Source of the DNA: Ophiothrix spiculata
Lineage: Eukaryota; Echinodermata; Ophiuroidea; Amphilepidida; Ophiotrichidae
Length of the DNA: 28,076 nucleotides
Reading direction: 5' to 3' (one strand)
Assembly (NCBI GenBank): GCA_000969725.1
Contig: JXSR01S017047.1
Part shown: piece after piece, positions 26,802 to 28,076 of the stretch
How the letters are laid out: each line of letters begins with the position of its first letter
Numbering within the stretch: position 1 is the first letter of the stretch
Translations under genes and position numbers: made by a program
Notes under the pieces: model-generated
Databases searched by the model: none
What the model was told of the DNA's origin: nothing
Seen by the model: the letters and a program-made list of their open reading frames with translations, nothing else

Positions 26802-27630
26802 TTGGAGTAGGTCAAAGGTCACGAATACGACAAGATCTTGTCGATATATTATTTCTAGTGCAATTAACCTAAATATGAGACTATGATCAAAACTGTATTT
26901 ATTGTATTTTCTAAAATCTTGAGCATGAGCCCAATAGACTTAGAAACATTTTATGCATAGATGTACACTACAGATGGCGCTGTTCATCAACATTTTTGTA
27001 GATGGGATGTTTTATATCGTTGTGTACTCTTTTGAAGAGATCAGGTATACAAATGGAGCATCTAGCATTTATACTTATCATTTTCTGCACAAATTAAACA
27101 TCATAATAATCAAGTTTACTCATTTATTTTAAATAGTCTTACATGTAGCATACTTATTTCATCTAAATTCTTGAAAATAACAAATAATTGGGTTTGAAAT
27201 TTGGAAAAGTTTCAACCGAAGTAAACACAATTTTGAAAATGGATTGAAAACTTAATAACAAAACATTCAGTTATTTGTACTCGTTTTCTAACTTTGTGTG
27301 AGTAAAATATTAAGTTTTTCAGAAAAAATGTCCACTTCAAGCAACCACAGATAAACCAGTCACTCAGCTTTTTTCTAATTATTAATGTGTGCTTGGTGCC
27401 AAAAAAAATTACAAAAGAAATAATTAGTGATGCAGTATTTGTCTCTCAAACAGCATTGACATAATCAATCATTTCCTTTTCTGTTTTGTAAGTAACTTTG
27501 TTATTTGTCAAATCAAAAGATCATGATCTGATCTGACAAATTAATCTTTTTTCGCACTTGTTTCAAAAAAATTTTGGAACTAAAAATTTGCAAAGTCAAA
27601 AAAATAAAGTGGATGACTATTATAAAACCG
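26802..27630 (+). other. RALGAPB: Probable 3' UTR of RALGAPB
   Basis: AT-rich sequence with no ORF of interest follows the stop. The first good polyadenylation signal that I see is AATAAA at 27603-27608, which would give a 3' UTR of about 0.8 kb. The actual end is not visible from sequence alone. Confidence 0.5.
27603..27608 (+). terminator. Candidate polyadenylation signal AATAAA
   Basis: A canonical AATAAA hexamer 802 bp after the stop codon, upstream of the MITE at 27678. Other AT-rich variants exist nearby, so this is a candidate only. Confidence 0.4.
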
Positions 27631-27677
27631 GAACACACCACTGGATTGTGCCAAGTATTATGATGGTTCAAATTACC

Positions 27678-27875
27678 TATACTCTATCAGCCTGTAAGTA
27701 TGCAACAAGCAATCAGACTCTCTTACGCAAACTGTAGCATATCCCTTATATTCTACAACACTGTGAACTGGTAGTTTGTATTGTGTAAGAGACTATTAAT
27801 GACTGATTAGAATTTACCAAATCACTGTGTATTAATATTTTTGTACATGAATCATTCATGATTTTGGTATTATTT
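27678..27875 (+). mobile_element. MITE family 1, copy 3 (partial)
   Basis: TATACTCTATCAGCCTGTAA then GTATGCAACAAGCAATCAGA matches 2603 onward, and the similarity continues through TTGTGTAAGAGACT and TTTTTGTACATGAATC. It breaks off at about 27875, where a family 3 element begins. Confidence 0.8.
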
Positions 27876-27879
27876 TTTA

Positions 27880-28076
27880 ATTAAGGCCTAAAAAAATTTG
27901 ATTTGCGTAACATAGAAAAAAAATAGGGTAGGCAGGTCGGATTTCTTTTTTTTTATTAAGTCTTGCCTATGTTTCACATACAAGAAAACAAAATATGACA
28001 CATATACAAAAACATCTTCACTTTTTCTGTAACACATCTTTTTTTTGTCATTTTGAATGTCCTGCAAGCCATATCT
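27880..28076 (+). mobile_element. MITE family 3 relative, runs off window
   Basis: TAAGGCCTAAAAAAATTTGA then AAATAGGGTAGGCAGGTCGG resembles the left part of 10757-11023 (TAAGGCC, TAGGGTCGG). It appears to have inserted into MITE family 1 copy 3. The right end is outside the window. Confidence 0.55.

Overview
The window is nuclear genomic DNA of an animal. It is AT-rich, has long introns packed with transposon debris, and carries the 3' part of one conserved gene on the + strand. I assign the gene to RALGAPB, the non-catalytic beta subunit of the Ral GTPase-activating protein complex. Twelve conserved exons (659 to 26801) plus a duplicated upstream exon (copies ending at 97 and 273) have GT/AG borders, compatible phases throughout, and one stop codon at 26799-26801. 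Counting one copy of the duplicated exon they encode 677 residues, the C-terminal part of the protein including the whole degenerate Rap/Ran-GAP-like domain. The many short ORFs elsewhere are chance ORFs or repeat sequence. Protein divergence from vertebrate RALGAPB, MITE density, tRNA-type SINEs and apparent polymorphism suggest a marine invertebrate, perhaps a deuterostome (echinoderm, hemichordate or cephalochordate). I cannot name the species.

Layout: 1-1530 holds two exons, each with tandem copies of its 3' end and splice donor (2 copies at 176 bp, 4 at 122 bp). 2079-2256 is an exon. 2318-3854 holds a SINE and two inverted MITEs around a third. 4140-4337 is a LINE tail and 4640-6090 a GGTCA-rich minisatellite. 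6363-6454 and 7408-7532 are exons, the second again with a tandem copy (252 bp). 8259-9989 holds MITEs and a 155-bp tandem repeat. Exons follow at 10032, 11487 and 13254, with MITEs between. The 5.4-kb intron 13405-18780 contains LINE and MITE pieces and a near-perfect 1,574-bp tandem duplication. Exons at 18781, 20414, 21913, 23525 and 26684 complete the gene, separated by a LINE reverse-transcriptase relic, a foldback array of about 26-bp units, and hAT-, TTAA- and TA-type MITEs. The 3' UTR and two nested repeats end the window.

The most unusual signal is three separate tandem copies of exon 3' end plus donor in one gene. The copies differ almost only at synonymous sites: I count 13 synonymous and 1 non-synonymous difference. 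Two of the three sets lack an acceptor and cannot be spliced as ordinary extra exons. The pattern fits copies that came from different alleles, each constrained while single. That could arise by real unequal exchange at microhomology or by the assembler joining two haplotypes in tandem. All element boundaries and comparisons were made by eye.
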